64,000 bases of DNA, from NCBI RefSeq assembly GCF_902635505.1, contig NC_045432.1:76497051-76561050 (forward strand), read 5' to 3'. Position 1 is the first letter of the stretch. Each line of letters opens with the position of its first letter. The stretch is from Sarcophilus harrisii. Lineage: Eukaryota; Chordata; Mammalia; Dasyuromorphia; Dasyuridae. The notes under the pieces were generated by a model. The model was not told where the DNA came from and searched no databases. It saw nothing but the letters and a program-made list of their open reading frames with translations. The position numbers and the translations under genes were made by a program. Positions 34,501 to 45,523 of this stretch are shown here, piece by piece.

Positions 34501-37122
34501 CCACTGCCACAGGAGCCCCTTCCAGAGTAACCCTTGAGTGGCTGAGCCTGACAGGTCCAGCTGCTGTAGCTGCCGTGTTTCCTCCAGCTAGTGAGCTTGG
34601 GGAGGACGGCCCGGGTGTGGCCGAGCTCCCTCCCCTCCCTTATTCTGACTCCATGCTAAGCTTCCAGAGGGCCGGGGTGGGTCAGAACCCCCTCCCTCAC
34701 CCCCACCCCCAGCTGGGCAGGGCCCAGAAGAGCAAACTCCGGGTGGCCCCTGTGGAATCAAATCCCTCCTGGGCTGTTCTGGGATGGTTTGGTCTCCTTA
34801 CAAATACACGTAGCCATCCTTCTTGAATCTACATAGTTTGTTTTCCAGGACGCCTGGGTTCCTGGGCATTCTCTGGTGGAGTCCTTAAAGGGGGTCTGTG
34901 AGTTAGCTGTCCTGGGGGGGGGAGGGGGAGACAGATGTGAGAGCTGAATACACAGAGGTCAAGTGACCCGCCTAGTAGGGAGGAAAACCTTCCTGCCCGG
35001 GGCTGCTCTCCTGTTGCCTTTCTGTTTGTGGGAGGCTTTTGTTTTCTAAAAGCAGCCCAGGGGGATTGAGACAGTCCCCGCCTGGCCAGGGACGGGAGGA
35101 GACCCAGAAACCTGGCCGAATGCTGAGGGGGAATGGCGGAGGCTCTCCTGGGCTAAAGGCTGCAGGAAGGAAGGGGACTCGGGGCCCTCCAAAGTACAGC
35201 GGAACCCCGGGATTTGGACTGATGGAGTCCAGGAGAGTGCTGGGTGGGTCAGGCCCATTAACGTCCATGGGACAAGCTCTTCTTAAGAAGGTGGCCTGGA
35301 AGGGAGGGGAGGGCGAGGCTGCTGAGAGCTAAGGTTTCTGGGAGGATCTTGTTCTTTCGTGGCCCTGCAGCCAGTCTTTCTGTTGAAGAAATGGCACCAA
35401 GTCCTCTGGAGAGCAAAATCTAAAGTATCCATCCTTGCTCCCTATCCTTGCCCCTGGCTACACTGGAGAGGTCCTTGGGTGGCTCGCTAGGAGTGTCCCA
35501 GGCTGCTCACTGACTCCCCACACTCCCGGGGGGGCTCCGAGCCAGAAGAGCCTGCCTCTGCGGCTTCTGTTCTTACTCCATGTTTGTACTCCTAGACTAG
35601 TCCCGAACCCCGGGTCCGGGGAGGAGGAACATGAGCCGGCATCAGAGTCCCATGATTCCCATGGAGACTGAGTATCTGAATCAGAGTGGCTGCCCGGGTC
35701 TCCGGATGCAGTCATCCGTGTCTCCTGGTGTAAGGCGTGTGGCCGTCCAAGGAAATAATCCCTCTTGGACGCTGGAAGCCGGACCCTTAATCTGTCCTAG
35801 GGCTGGGCTCTGTGCTGGGCTCTGTGCTGGGCGCTGGGAGACGCAAAACCATCCGGCCCTTATGTTCTTCTAGTCATGTTAGCCCTGAGCCCCACGGGAA
35901 AAATGGACAATGGTTCTGTTATTGGGACTTGCCCCGTATGAGAGCTTAACTCAGAACTCTCAGCAGTACGGATGGCCGGCAGGTTGGCTGCCAATAGGGA
36001 TATGGGGCAGACGGCCTCGGAGTCAGCGGTCGGGCCGCTCCCGGCCCTGCCATCGAGTCACCACGGAAGCCTGGGCCTGAGTCACTTCTCAGTGACTGAA
36101 CCTCGGTTTCTCCTTTTGTGAAGCGGGGGACTTGGTCTGGCTGACAGTGCTCTGACTATATCTGAAATAGAGTGAAATATGGGGCCCTCAGTGGCGGTGG
36201 TCCCACCAATAGCTGGCACTATTGGAAGCGCCGGGCACCGGCTGTTCGGTGTTCTTGGTGTTTTGGGCATGTCTTTTGGAGTAGCCTTCAGGTTCTGACC
36301 CTGGGGGATTATGGGATATAGTTGCAGGTTCTCTTTCCTGGACACAGACCCTTAAATTCAGTAGACCCTTAATCAATGTCTGCCAAGCGCATGAGTGAAT
36401 AGGGCTCACACGTGGCTCCAAGCTGTGGTTTGCCACACAGATGCAGCGTCAGGCAAGACTCGCACTCAGGTCCTCAGGTTGAGAGCAAGCATGAGAAGGG
36501 TGGGTGATTCGGCTGATTCTCTAGAGTTGCGAGCAGATGGCAGAGCTGAATCGCTCATCAGAACAGAGGCCTTGCGGTGGGCAAAGCCAGAGGGCAGCCC
36601 CTTTGGTGAAAGTTCATTCCCACCGCTCACAGACAAGAGACCCAAGCGTGTTTTGGTCCATTAGCTCGGGCCATCACAGAGAGCGGGCATGAGCTTTGAG
36701 GAGAAGGGCCCAGGAAGGGAGACGGAGACGCACTATGAGGTGCTCGAGGAGACCCGGACTTGGACCTAGATCTGCTTCTGACGCTGTTCACTCTTCCCAC
36801 GGAAGCCCTCCGAGCTTTGGTCGCTTCATCCGTAAAGTGTGTTGGCGGTGGCTGCCCCTTGTGCTTATGGGAGAAGGCTCTTCCGTAGCCACTTATACTG
36901 GGCCGATGGGTTTGCTACTAATCCCCACTCTAACTTCCCTTCCAAGTGCTTCCTCTAGCCTGGAACCCGCAGACAGAGGATTGGACACTGAAGGTGCATG
37001 GACTGTCTGGTTGGATTGCGGCCCTTTCCTACCCCTCCCCCCTCCCACAGGGACCACCCCCTACTCCTTTCCTCGACCCCCCTGCTTCCAAATTTACCAA
37101 ACGTGTTCTTCCTGCTTTTCAG
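31530..37122 (+). other. AMOT: AMOT intron 3
   Basis: 5.6 kb between donor 'cag|gtgagc' and acceptor 'ctgcttttcag'. It is mostly unique GC-rich sequence. An AT-richer stretch at 33,440-33,660 ('ttgtttataaagaaagcgg', 'tttcaattgttgaactc') and another at 32,490-32,700 carry little repeat signature and may be conserved elements. A MIR relic lies at 36.07 kb. The short p80 isoform could use a promoter in this intron, but no CpG island or clear core promoter is seen. Confidence 0.6.
36068..36160 (+). mobile_element. MIR-type SINE fragment
   Basis: 'gggcctgagtcacttctcag', 'gaacctcggtttctcctttt' and 'gtgaagcgggggacttgg' follow MIR order. Confidence 0.65.
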
Positions 37123-37570
37123 ACCGGCCCAGGACATCTCCCTGCAGCCCAGGACCCCTCACCATCACAGCCCCACATCTTCCGTGACGTCACTGGGGTC
37201 CCTGAACCTGCTCCAGTCTCCACCCACGACCAGGCCATCACCTGCGCAGCAGCAGCACCCCCTGGGCCAGAACCAGGGAGAGCCCAACCCTCTGCTGGCC
37301 AGACCCCAGCAGCTGCTCCTGCCTAGTCAGGGCCACCAGGGGGATTCGTACCGCCAGGGCCAGCCCAATCCGGGCCAGCAGCAGCCGGGAGAAGCCTACG
37401 CGGCCATGCCTCGGGCTCAGCAGCTCCCCTCGCCCTACCAGTCCATGCCGTCGGACCCGTACACCATCGTCTACAGAGCGCAGCAGATGGTGGAGGTTCT
37501 CTCGGACGAAAACCGCTCCCTGCGCCAGGAGCTAGACACCTACTATGACAAAGTGACAAAGCTGCAGAAG
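37123..37570 (+). CDS. AMOT: AMOT coding exon with p80 start Met and coiled-coil onset
   Basis: 448 bases, acceptor 'ttttcag|ACCGG', donor 'CAGAAG|gtaggg'. The first base completes an Arg codon and 149 codons follow in phase 0. It begins RPAQDISL and continues [32 protein letters not shown] and [12 protein letters not shown]. The ATG at 37,406-37,408 (MPRAQ) matches what I recall as the first residue of the human p80 isoform (Met410). After it come [19 protein letters not shown] and YDKVTKLQK, the start of the angiomotin coiled-coil domain that binds membranes and dimerises. Human AMOT has a long Gln/His tract before PGEAY; here it is only PGQQQ. The segment is Pro/Gln-rich and probably unstructured up to the coiled coil. 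Confidence 0.97.
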
Positions 37571-37703
37571 GTAGGGTCTCCATCAGGGAGGGATGGCTGA
37601 GGCAGAGCCCTGGAGATGGGAAATGCAGCATCGTTCCTTAGAGAGATCACACCTTTCGCCCTCAGCTCCAGTCCCAGTTAGAGTTGTTTAAAAGCTGAGA
37701 GAG

Positions 37704-37850
37704 CGGGCAGCTAGATGACGCAGTGGATAGAGCATGGGCCTTAGAGTCAGGAGGTCCTGAGTTCAAATCCACCCTCAGACACTTTTCCTGGCTGTGTGAC
37801 CCTGGGCGAGTCACTTAACTTCAAATGCCTCAGGAAAAAAAAAAAAAGAT
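37704..37850 (+). mobile_element. Full-length marsupial tRNA SINE (WSINE1/MAR1 type)
   Basis: The complete element: head 'gggcagctagatgacgcagt', A-box half 'ggatagagcatgggccttag', B box 'gagttcaaatcc', body 'ggctgtgtgaccctgggcga', 'gtcacttaact', then a 14-base A tail. It is flanked by 'aaaagctgagaga' (37,690-37,702) and 'aaaatctgagaga' (37,851-37,863), a 13-base target duplication with one mismatch. The site 'gttt|aaaag' fits the L1 endonuclease preference TT/AAAA. It lies only about 134 bases beyond an AMOT splice donor. This is the best evidence that the organism is a marsupial. Confidence 0.97.
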
Positions 37851-38784
37851 AAAATCTGAGAGAACCTATTTCCTACCACAGCCCCTCCTGCTCTCCTTAA
37901 GAAATTGGGGTGGTGGGGGTGGGGTTCTGGTAGGGTCAGGGGTTTTGGTTTTCCGAAAGTTGCATGACTGGTAACAACTCAGAGACCGGTCCTATGTGCG
38001 TCCGAGGCCTGGGGCTCAAGCACTTCCACTAGTCGGGCCACTGGTTCTCAGCTTCCCGTGGAGGCCAGTGAGCGGAGCCACCATTTTGCCACCATGTCCC
38101 CTCTGGGCCCCGAACAGACCCTCCCTCCCCTGTGAACTCTGGGGAAGGAGAGCTGCGAGTGTGCATTGGAGGTAGGGCCGGGGAGGGGAAAGCCCCCGAG
38201 CGGTGCTCTCTGCGTCCTTAGGAGACGCTCGAGAGAAGTTGGGAAGTTGATTGTTGAACAGAGGCTCAGGGTCTTACAGCCTGAGCGTCCGGGTCTGGCC
38301 CCGGGCTTGTTCAGCAGGGAGACGGTAGCGGGCAGCCGTTCAACGAGGGCGCCGACCACGGCCTCTCCCATTAGCGTCTACTTCAACCTCCCAGTCGGCC
38401 GAGCTGGTTAATGGTTGACATCGTCCTGGAGCTGCCCAGATGCCTTGCCTCCAGGAGGAAGTCGGCTCCCTGCTTGGGATTGGTAGACAGGGAATGTGCT
38501 AGAGAGCCGTTGCCCTGTGTTTAGGGGGAGGGGGAGGGCACCGAGGAGTTTACAAAGCATGTCCGCCTTCCCCTCTCTGCCCTCCCCCACCCGGAGTCCT
38601 TCCATGTTCTCGACCTCTTTTCCAGAGGGATGGCCAGACTCTCCATGGGGAGGGTGGGAGGCTCTGACTTTGACCTGGAGCCCAAAGGGGAGGAATCTAA
38701 GTGTGGCCCAATGGAAGGGTCACAGAGAGGTGTATTGTGGGTGGAGATGTGCTTCTGGGTCCATCATGGGGCCACAGACATAGA

Positions 38785-38905
38785 GCTGAGGGGAGCCTTG
38801 GAGACCGTCTTGTCCGGTCCCCTCATTATACAAAGAAGGAAGCTGAGGGAGCCCCGAGAGGGCGGGACTCATTTAGGGACACAGAAGTGCAGAATAGCAG
38901 AGTCA
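38785..38905 (-). mobile_element. MIR-type SINE relic
   Basis: Complement order: 'gagccttggagaccgtcttg', 'tccggtcccctcattataca', 'aagaaggaagctgaggg'. Worn. Confidence 0.7.
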
Positions 38906-39424
38906 GGGCAGACCCAGGTCACGTAACTTCAAGGTAAGACAGAACAGAAGTTAAGGGAGACGCTCGTGTGGGACTCCTGCACTGCCTAGTGCAACTTGTT
39001 GGACGAGGCCTTGGCCGGCGGGTCCACATGACCACCTAGCTGCCCCACCGGCTGCCCCACAAGGCTGCCGATGTCCTGAGAACATCTCACCTCAGCCCCC
39101 AATGATCCTTGGGCCAAGGGACCGATCCCTTCCCCACTGTCCAGCCAGGCCTTCCCTTTCATCCACCCATGACGGTCCCAGGTATAGAGTGCAGGCCTCC
39201 AGGCCCCAATTCTATTGGAGCTTGGTAAGGAAAATAGTCCTGGACTTGGCCAGGTTCAATAAGGGACCTAGAACTTGGCTGGAGGGAGCTAGGTCAGGAC
39301 TTTCCTCCAGACTCTAAATGCCCCCAGGTGAGAAACGAACTTGTTTTCTAAGCTTCCATCTCATTTTTTTTTTTCCTGAGAGGTGAAAGAGTATCCCAAA
39401 CTAAAGACTAGAACTCCAGGCCAG

Positions 39425-39530
39425 GCTCTTTGGTCCCAGCTCTGGGGTGCTGTGTGACCTTAGGCACATCACTCAGTCTCTGTATGGTAAAATGGAGAAA
39501 GTCATCTCCGTGTCTCCATCACAGGGATCT
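39425..39530 (+). mobile_element. MIR-type SINE fragment
   Basis: 'ggtgctgtgtgaccttaggc', 'acatcactcagtctctgtat' and 'ggtaaaatggagaaagtcat' in MIR order. Confidence 0.75.
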
Positions 39531-39739
39531 TGCAAGCGGGAACGAACGACGTAACGCAGGGGCCAGCCCCGTACTTGTGCAGGTCACTCAGAGCTCACCG
39601 CCTTCCTTAGGGGGCACCAGTGGCCGGCACAGAGTAGGCATTTGGCAAAAGCCTATTCACTTGTTGACCAGACAGCCTTCAGAACCCCTTTCAACTCCGA
39701 GATCCTCCTACAGAACAAGAATATTCCAGAACACTCATA

Positions 39740-39865
39740 GACCGTAACTCATTCAGCCGTTCCCTGACGATGGGCATCGGCTCAGTTTCCAGTTCCTTGC
39801 CACTACAAAAAGGGCCGCCACGGACATTGTTGCTCATGTGGGTCCCTTATCTCTGAGATCCGCTA
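39740..39865 (-). mobile_element. LINE-1 3' end fragment (marsupial type)
   Basis: Plus-strand text 'cattcagccgttccctgacg', 'atgggcatcggctcagtttc', 'cagttccttgccactacaaa' and 'gttgctcatgtgggtccctt' is the reverse complement of the 3' region of therian L1. A longer related copy follows at 40.0-40.93 kb. Confidence 0.75.
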
Positions 39866-39999
39866 TGTAGGACAAATTGGGGCCATTTTTTTCAGCTAGG
39901 CCGAACCAAGGTCATGGGGAAATCCTAACTTCCGAACTCGCCAGAATGGAGAGCTCTTCTGGTGGACGTGTCAGCTCTTACTCTTGGAAAAAAGAAAAA

Positions 40000-40394
40000 A
40001 AACATTTCCACCCAATTACATGTAAAACAAAATTTAACATTCTTTTTTTTAAGTTTTGAGCTCCAAATTCTATATTTGTCTCCCTTCCCCTCCCCCTTCT
40101 TTGAGACAGTAAGCAATCTGATATAGGTTACACATGTCAAATACATTTTCACATTGGTCATTTTATGGAAGAAAACTAACAAAAAGAAAGAAAGGAAGGA
40201 AGGAAGGAGAGAGAGAGGAAAGGAAGGAAGGAAGGAAGGAAGGAAGGAAGGAAGGAAGGAAGGAAGGAAGGAAGGGGAGAGAGCAAAGAAAGAAAGGAAG
40301 AAAGGAAGGAAGGAAGGAGAGAAAGAGAAAGGAAAGGAAGGAAGGAAAGAGAGAGAGAAAGGAAAATAAGAAAGGAAGGAAGGAAGGAAGAGAG

Positions 40395-40449
<55 letters not shown>

Positions 40450-40930
40450 GGAAGGAAGGAAGGAAGGAAGGAAGGAAGGAAGGAAGGAAGGAAGGAAGGA
40501 AGGAAGCGCTTCAATGTGGGTTGAGATTCCATCCGTTCTTTCTCTGGAGGCAGATAGCGGTTTTTATCATGAGGCCTTTGGGCCTGTTTTGGATTGCCGA
40601 AAATAATTTAGGTCATTCCCAGTCAATCCTTGGACAACCTTGCCGTTACCGTATACAGTATTTTCCTGGTTCTGCTCATTTCACTTTGCGTCAGTTCATG
40701 TCTTTCCAGGTTTTTCCCTGAAAGCCTGCTGCTTTTGCCACGGTAGTATTCCCTCACTATAGAGTCTCAGCACTTGGTCAGCTGTTCCCCAATTGATGGG
40801 CGTCCTCCCAATTTCTAATTCTTTGCCACCACAAAAAAAAATGCTCCAGATATTTTGGTACATATGGCTCCTCTTGCTTTTTCTTTCATGCCTTTGGGAT
40901 CCAGGCCTAGTAGTGGTATTGTCAGCGCTT
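40000..40930 (-). mobile_element. LINE-1 3' end, interrupted by a GGAA tract
   Basis: The left arm (40,000-40,172) and right arm (40,510-40,930) share L1 3'-end phrases, among them 'gttctgctcatttcactttg', 'gttcatgtctttccaggttt', 'ttccccaattgatgggcgtc', 'ctttgccaccacaaaaaaaa' and 'tttgggatccaggcctag'. These read as the complement of a marsupial L1. The simple tract between the arms has expanded inside the element. No coding capacity remains. Confidence 0.8.
40173..40506. repeat. (GGAA)n/(GA)n purine tract inside the L1 copy
   Basis: About 330 bases of pure A and G apart from two C and two T near the edges and middle. GGAA blocks surround a 52-base GA run at 40,395-40,442. Confidence 0.97.
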
Positions 40931-41050
40931 CCTCTTGCTCCCTGAACTCATCTGTATCACATCTCGAGGGGACAAGCTAGAGGCTGATGCTTTCTTCTCC
41001 CTCCCGTGCGCCAAAACTAAGTGGCTTTCTGCTTTCGGGCCTCTTTTTAG

Positions 41051-41242
<192 letters not shown>

Positions 41243-41354
41243 TGAAGAGTGGAATGTGTTCAGTTGGGATGTGGGCCCCAATTCTGGGGATGGATAGAGC
41301 AGAGAAGTGAGTTAGAGGCGTGCTTGATGAATGGGGAGAGGATCTCAGAACCAT

Positions 41355-41495
41355 TTAGTTTTCTTCACCCCCATTTTACAGAGGAGGAAACAGAGGCTCA
41401 GAGACAGCCAGATTTACCCACGGTCACCCAAGTAGTAACGGGACTAATCTTGGATTTGAATCTGGGGTTCCTCACACCCAAGTCAGAATTTTTTC
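41355..41495 (-). mobile_element. MIR-type SINE
   Basis: 'cccattttacagaggaggaa', 'acagaggctcagagacagcc', 'acccacggtcacccaagtag' and 'cttggatttgaatctggggt' in complement order, nearly the full body. Confidence 0.88.
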
Positions 41496-42509
41496 TGCCA
41501 TTCCTCCTTATCTTTCCAGCTGGGCAAGGACCTGCCCAAGTAGGCAGCCCTCAAGAAGGGAGCTCAGAATTGAACCGGAAGGGTTGTGGGACAGCTCCTC
41601 TGCTCCCAAGGTAGAACTAACGTGAACACTGAGCACTTCCTGGCTGGGACGCTGCTCCCTCGGCCTCGTCTAGCCCATGGGGCGGGAGGGGGGCAGTCAC
41701 AGACAGAAGAGACAGATGGGAAGATAGAGAAAGGGGAGGGAGGGTGACAGGCAGACTGACACGGGTGGGGAGAGGGCGGCACACCTGAGGGACTTCCTAG
41801 CTATACAAGCCTTCTGATGAGCACAGGCTTAGCCACCCAGTGATTCCTGAGGGTCTTTTTTTCTCTTTGGTGAAAGAGTGGGTGATTTGACATCTGCCAC
41901 AAAGCTGGGGAGGGGCCCACTCTGAGGTGGCGGAGGTGCCCACCTTTGAAGCTGGCATTCTCCCCGGCCTGCCCCAATGTGCCCCTTTGCCCATCAGGGT
42001 TGGCAGGAAGGGCTCAGCCTTAGGTAACTCTAGTAGCCCCTCTCTGCTTTCACTTCTAGCATCGCCTAAAAGCCAGGAGCAAGAGCGAAGGAGAGACAAG
42101 GGTCCTTTGGATCCTGTCTTCTTGAAAACTGAGCACTTAGGAGAGTCACGGGAGGGTGGGTTGGAGGACCCTGGCAGGGTTTGCATCCGAGAAGAGGAAG
42201 TGTAGGGAAGCCACACCAGCATGGAAGATCTGGCCCAGAGGTAGGATGGGAGCTGCCCACTGGGCAGCTTGGCCTTCTCGGCCTCCGGGGCCATAGGCCA
42301 GAAAGGCTCGTACAGGCCCTCCAGCTGAGCCCCTCGTCTGACCAAGACCTCAGCTTATCTATGGTGACATCCCTTCCAGCCCTGGAGCTGGAGACATCTG
42401 GGTCCTGGTTCCCTCTCCAGTTCATTTCCTTTCTGTAAAGTGGGGAGAGGCAGGATGGGGCCAGATGATCTCTAAGCCTTTTTTCAGATTCGCAGGATCA
42501 CCTCAGAGT

Positions 42510-42660
42510 CCAGAGGCCATCAGGGCCAACCTCCCCCATTCCACAGAGGAGGAAACTAAGGCTGGAAAATCCAAAGGGCTTAGCCCAAGGTCATTCTCGA
42601 TCATTCAGTCGAAATTTCTCCAAGTGCCCACCCTGTGCCAGGCGCTGTGCTAAGTGCCCC
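42510..42660 (-). mobile_element. MIR-type SINE relic, then a MIR-like core
   Basis: 'ccattccacagaggaggaaa', 'ctaaggctggaaaatcc' and 'gcttagcccaaggtcattct', followed by 'caccctgtgccaggcgctgt'. A plus-strand fragment lies at 42,405-42,475. Confidence 0.75.
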
Positions 42661-43282
42661 TATAGGAGGTGGCAAAGCCGGCCTTCGAAGTCGTGTCTTC
42701 TGCCTTCCAGTGGTACTCATCTGCTTCAGTTAGAGGCCCAGTTTTGGCAGGGACCCCACAGGGCATCTTGGCCCGACAGGGCTCCGCCCTCTGACAAAGC
42801 CCCCAGCAAGCGGCCATCCGGCCCTTGTTGGTGACCCCCTCGGGGCCTGGATCCCCCAGGCAGCCCAGACCATACTCGGATGTTCTCACGGTCAGCACTG
42901 TGACTGAACATGGCTCCCTTTCCACCCGCTGTTGCTGGTTCTGCCCCCTAGGGCCAAGCTGCCGCCACTTCTGTTGCTCCAGAGGCTCTGGGCTGCCCTG
43001 GGGATGAGGCTCCTCCTCTCAGGTCACAGAAGCTGTGGGTCCAACTGGTTCATAGTTGTTTTCTCAACATGGAGGAGGAGATGGCGTCGTGTGATTTTTT
43101 CCCTCTGCCTCCCTGCTGGGCCAACTTCCTCCAGGGTTTCAGCTTTGGGGTCAGATAGTAATAGTCCCCCATTCCCGGGTTTGGAAAGAAAGGAACGAGC
43201 TGGTCTCGGCAGGGACTGTGTCCAAGGGGCAAAAAACCCATGTGGTCGGAAGCCCGCCTAGTGACCCTCTGCAATCCCACAG

Positions 43283-43375
43283 AGCGCATGGAGACAGCCA
43301 ACAAGCAGCTTGCTGAAAAGGAGCACGAGGGCTCGGAGGACACCCGGAAGACCATCTCCCAGCTCTTCGCACAGA
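43283..43375 (+). CDS. AMOT: AMOT coding exon (coiled coil)
   Basis: 93 bases, acceptor 'tcccacag', donor 'cacaga|gtaagt', phase 1 in and 1 out. With the split Glu and Asn codons it reads [17 protein letters not shown], then [15 protein letters not shown]. Human AMOT has [17 protein letters not shown] and LFAKN, so conservation is strong. Confidence 0.98.
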
Positions 43376-44564
43376 GTAAGTGGGCCCTGGGGTGTTGGAC
43401 CTGGCACCCCGACCGAACAGTTTTCCCCAAGGCGTCCTGAAAGCCGACTCTGGGCCCACTTGGGTCTGGCCAACCCTCAGAAGAGCCCCGGGGGCTCTGG
43501 TGGGAGGTGAGGGCACGCCCCCCCCCCCAGGCTCCCAGTCTCACAGAAGCTTCAGCGATGAAGGCCCTCGGCCTACGTCTGGAGGATGGTGGGGCATTTC
43601 CCGACTGTGGGGAGCACTGCCTGGCCAGAATTGGCCTGTGGTCGGGCAGGGAGGAGCTGGGCCTGCCTGCTAATAGCCTTCCATTGTCTTCCAAGTGCCC
43701 TTTGGTTAGTAACGGGGAATTCACCCTCCTTTCTTGGGAGTCCATAATGGGCTCCACCCAGCCATATAAGGCTTAATTCCTGCCAAGTGTCCTAATCACA
43801 TGGTGGGGGGGGAGGTGCAGAAGAGCTTCCGAGAGGTCTGTCTGTGAGTGCAGAGCTGCCCGGATGCTCTCCCTCTCTGTAGATGCCCCCAAAGGCTCCC
43901 ACTGGGGCTTGGCTGGTGGAAAGGGCCTCCAAAGCAGCCTCCAGCCTCTTCCGCCGAGGCTTTGACCCGGCCGCCCTGGTCTCTTTTTGTGAGGTCGTTG
44001 TCCCCTGGTTTCAAAGCTGCCACGGCCCTCCCCCACAGCCACCTCTTGCCGTTGGCCCGCTCCTCTGCCGATAATCTGCATTCCCTGCGGTCTGCCTGGT
44101 GTCCCGATGCCAGGATGTCGCTTTCACTCTCTCCCGGCTGGGTGTCTGGGCCGGCTCCCTGGCGGGGCAAGCTTTGGGAAATGAAAGTCTGTCCTCCAGC
44201 GGGGCTTTGCAAAGCCCGGCTGGGTTGGCTGGAGCAAAGGGCGTGGAGGCAGAGGGGACCCCTTTGATATTCCTGCCTGGGTTTGGCTCTGGGTTTGAAA
44301 GGTGAAGCTCGTGGCCAGGCCGCTTCGCCCCCTTTACGGATGGGATTAACCGAGCCTGTGTGTCTCAAGCCCTCCGGTTGGAGGACGGAAAGCAAGGGGG
44401 CCCGTCGACCCTCAGCTCGATTCGGCCTGTTGGCAGGTGGGCCGTTGGGGCCCCGAGGTCCTGGCCCCGCTGTGCCAGGGGAAGGCTCACGTGGAGGGAA
44501 TTGTGAAACATGAAGAAGAGAATCTGTCAGCCAGGGGAGAGAGGCCTCTGGAGTTGGAGAAACT

Positions 44565-44660
44565 AGCCTCCCATACTCCTTTAGGCAAGTTGTTCACTCT
44601 CTGGCCTCAGTTTCCTCATCTGCAAAATAAGCCACATTCAAGGTAGCCCCTATCTCTGTG
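44565..44660 (+). mobile_element. MIR-type SINE fragment
   Basis: 'ctttaggcaagttgttcact', 'ctctggcctcagtttcctca', 'tctgcaaaataagccaca' in MIR order. Confidence 0.8.
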
Positions 44661-44810
44661 AGGTGAACAGGGCAAGAATCGGCTCGTTTTAAGGTGAGGG
44701 CAACTGAGGCCCAGAGAGAGGAAGAGCCTGGCCACATCCAGCCTGACCCCACCCGGCAAGCCAAAGCAGAACCCAAAGGGCTGACTCTTTGCCCCAGGGC
44801 TGCCCCCTCT

Positions 44811-44846
44811 AAAAAAAAAAGAAGAAGAAGAAGAAGAAGAAGAAGA
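44811..44846. repeat. A-run plus (GAA)n microsatellite
   Basis: Ten A followed by about eight GAA units. Confidence 0.95.
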
Positions 44847-45458
44847 GGACTAGAGGAAGGGACTTGTCTCAAGAGGGTTCATCCCAGGATGTAGGAGGAC
44901 TTGGCAGGGCCGGGCAACAGGCCGACGCAGTGGGTCCTGAGCCAGGTGCTAGAGGCAGGGCCCAGTCAGCCTGGGGCATGCACGTGCAGCTAGAAACAAG
45001 GAATAAAGGCAGGAAGCAGGAGAGCAGGAGAGGGCCCTTCTCTGGACACTGGGGATCCGGTTCTCTCTCTGGACAGGGCTGTGAGGAAGGGGAAGGGCAA
45101 AGCCCATTGGGAGTGGGTGAGGCAGGAGGAAGGCCACCTCGGTGGGCCTTGCTCGGCCGGTCTTGCCTTTCTGTCCACGCTGCCTTCAGCCAGTATTTTG
45201 GGCCCTCCGGTTCAACAGGACAGGGCTGTGGTGCTTATTGAGCCCTCCCAGGATGCCGAGCACCCAAGCAAAGGGCCCTCCCTGCCAGCCTGAACTTGAT
45301 AGGGCCTGAATCCAAAGAGCTGAGCTCAGACCTCAACTTAGACAACTGCCCGCTTCCCACCTGTTCACACCAGGTTTTTATTAACCTGCTTGGAAAAGGT
45401 CTTAGAACTCTAATAGCTCATGCCTCCAAAAGAATTTTCCACCCCGGACAGGGCTCGC

Positions 45459-45523
45459 TGTGTGTGTGTGTGCGTGCGTGCGTGTGTGTGCGTGCGTGTG
45501 TGTGTGCGTGTGTGTGTGTGTGT
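45459..45523. repeat. (TG)n/(TGCG)n microsatellite
   Basis: About 65 bases of TG with regular TGCG variants. Confidence 0.97.

Larger units (their letters stand above)
37571..41050 (+). other. AMOT: AMOT intron 4
   Basis: 3.5 kb containing a complete tRNA SINE close to the donor, further SINE relics, an L1 3' end in two pieces and a long GGAA/GA tract. All are listed. The remainder (about 37,860-38,770 and 38,940-39,400) shows nothing I can assign. Confidence 0.8.

Noticed and set aside
37704-37850. A tRNA gene, because of A-box and B-box-like segments
   Set aside because: The poly-A tail, SINE body and target duplication show a tRNA-derived SINE and not a functional tRNA.
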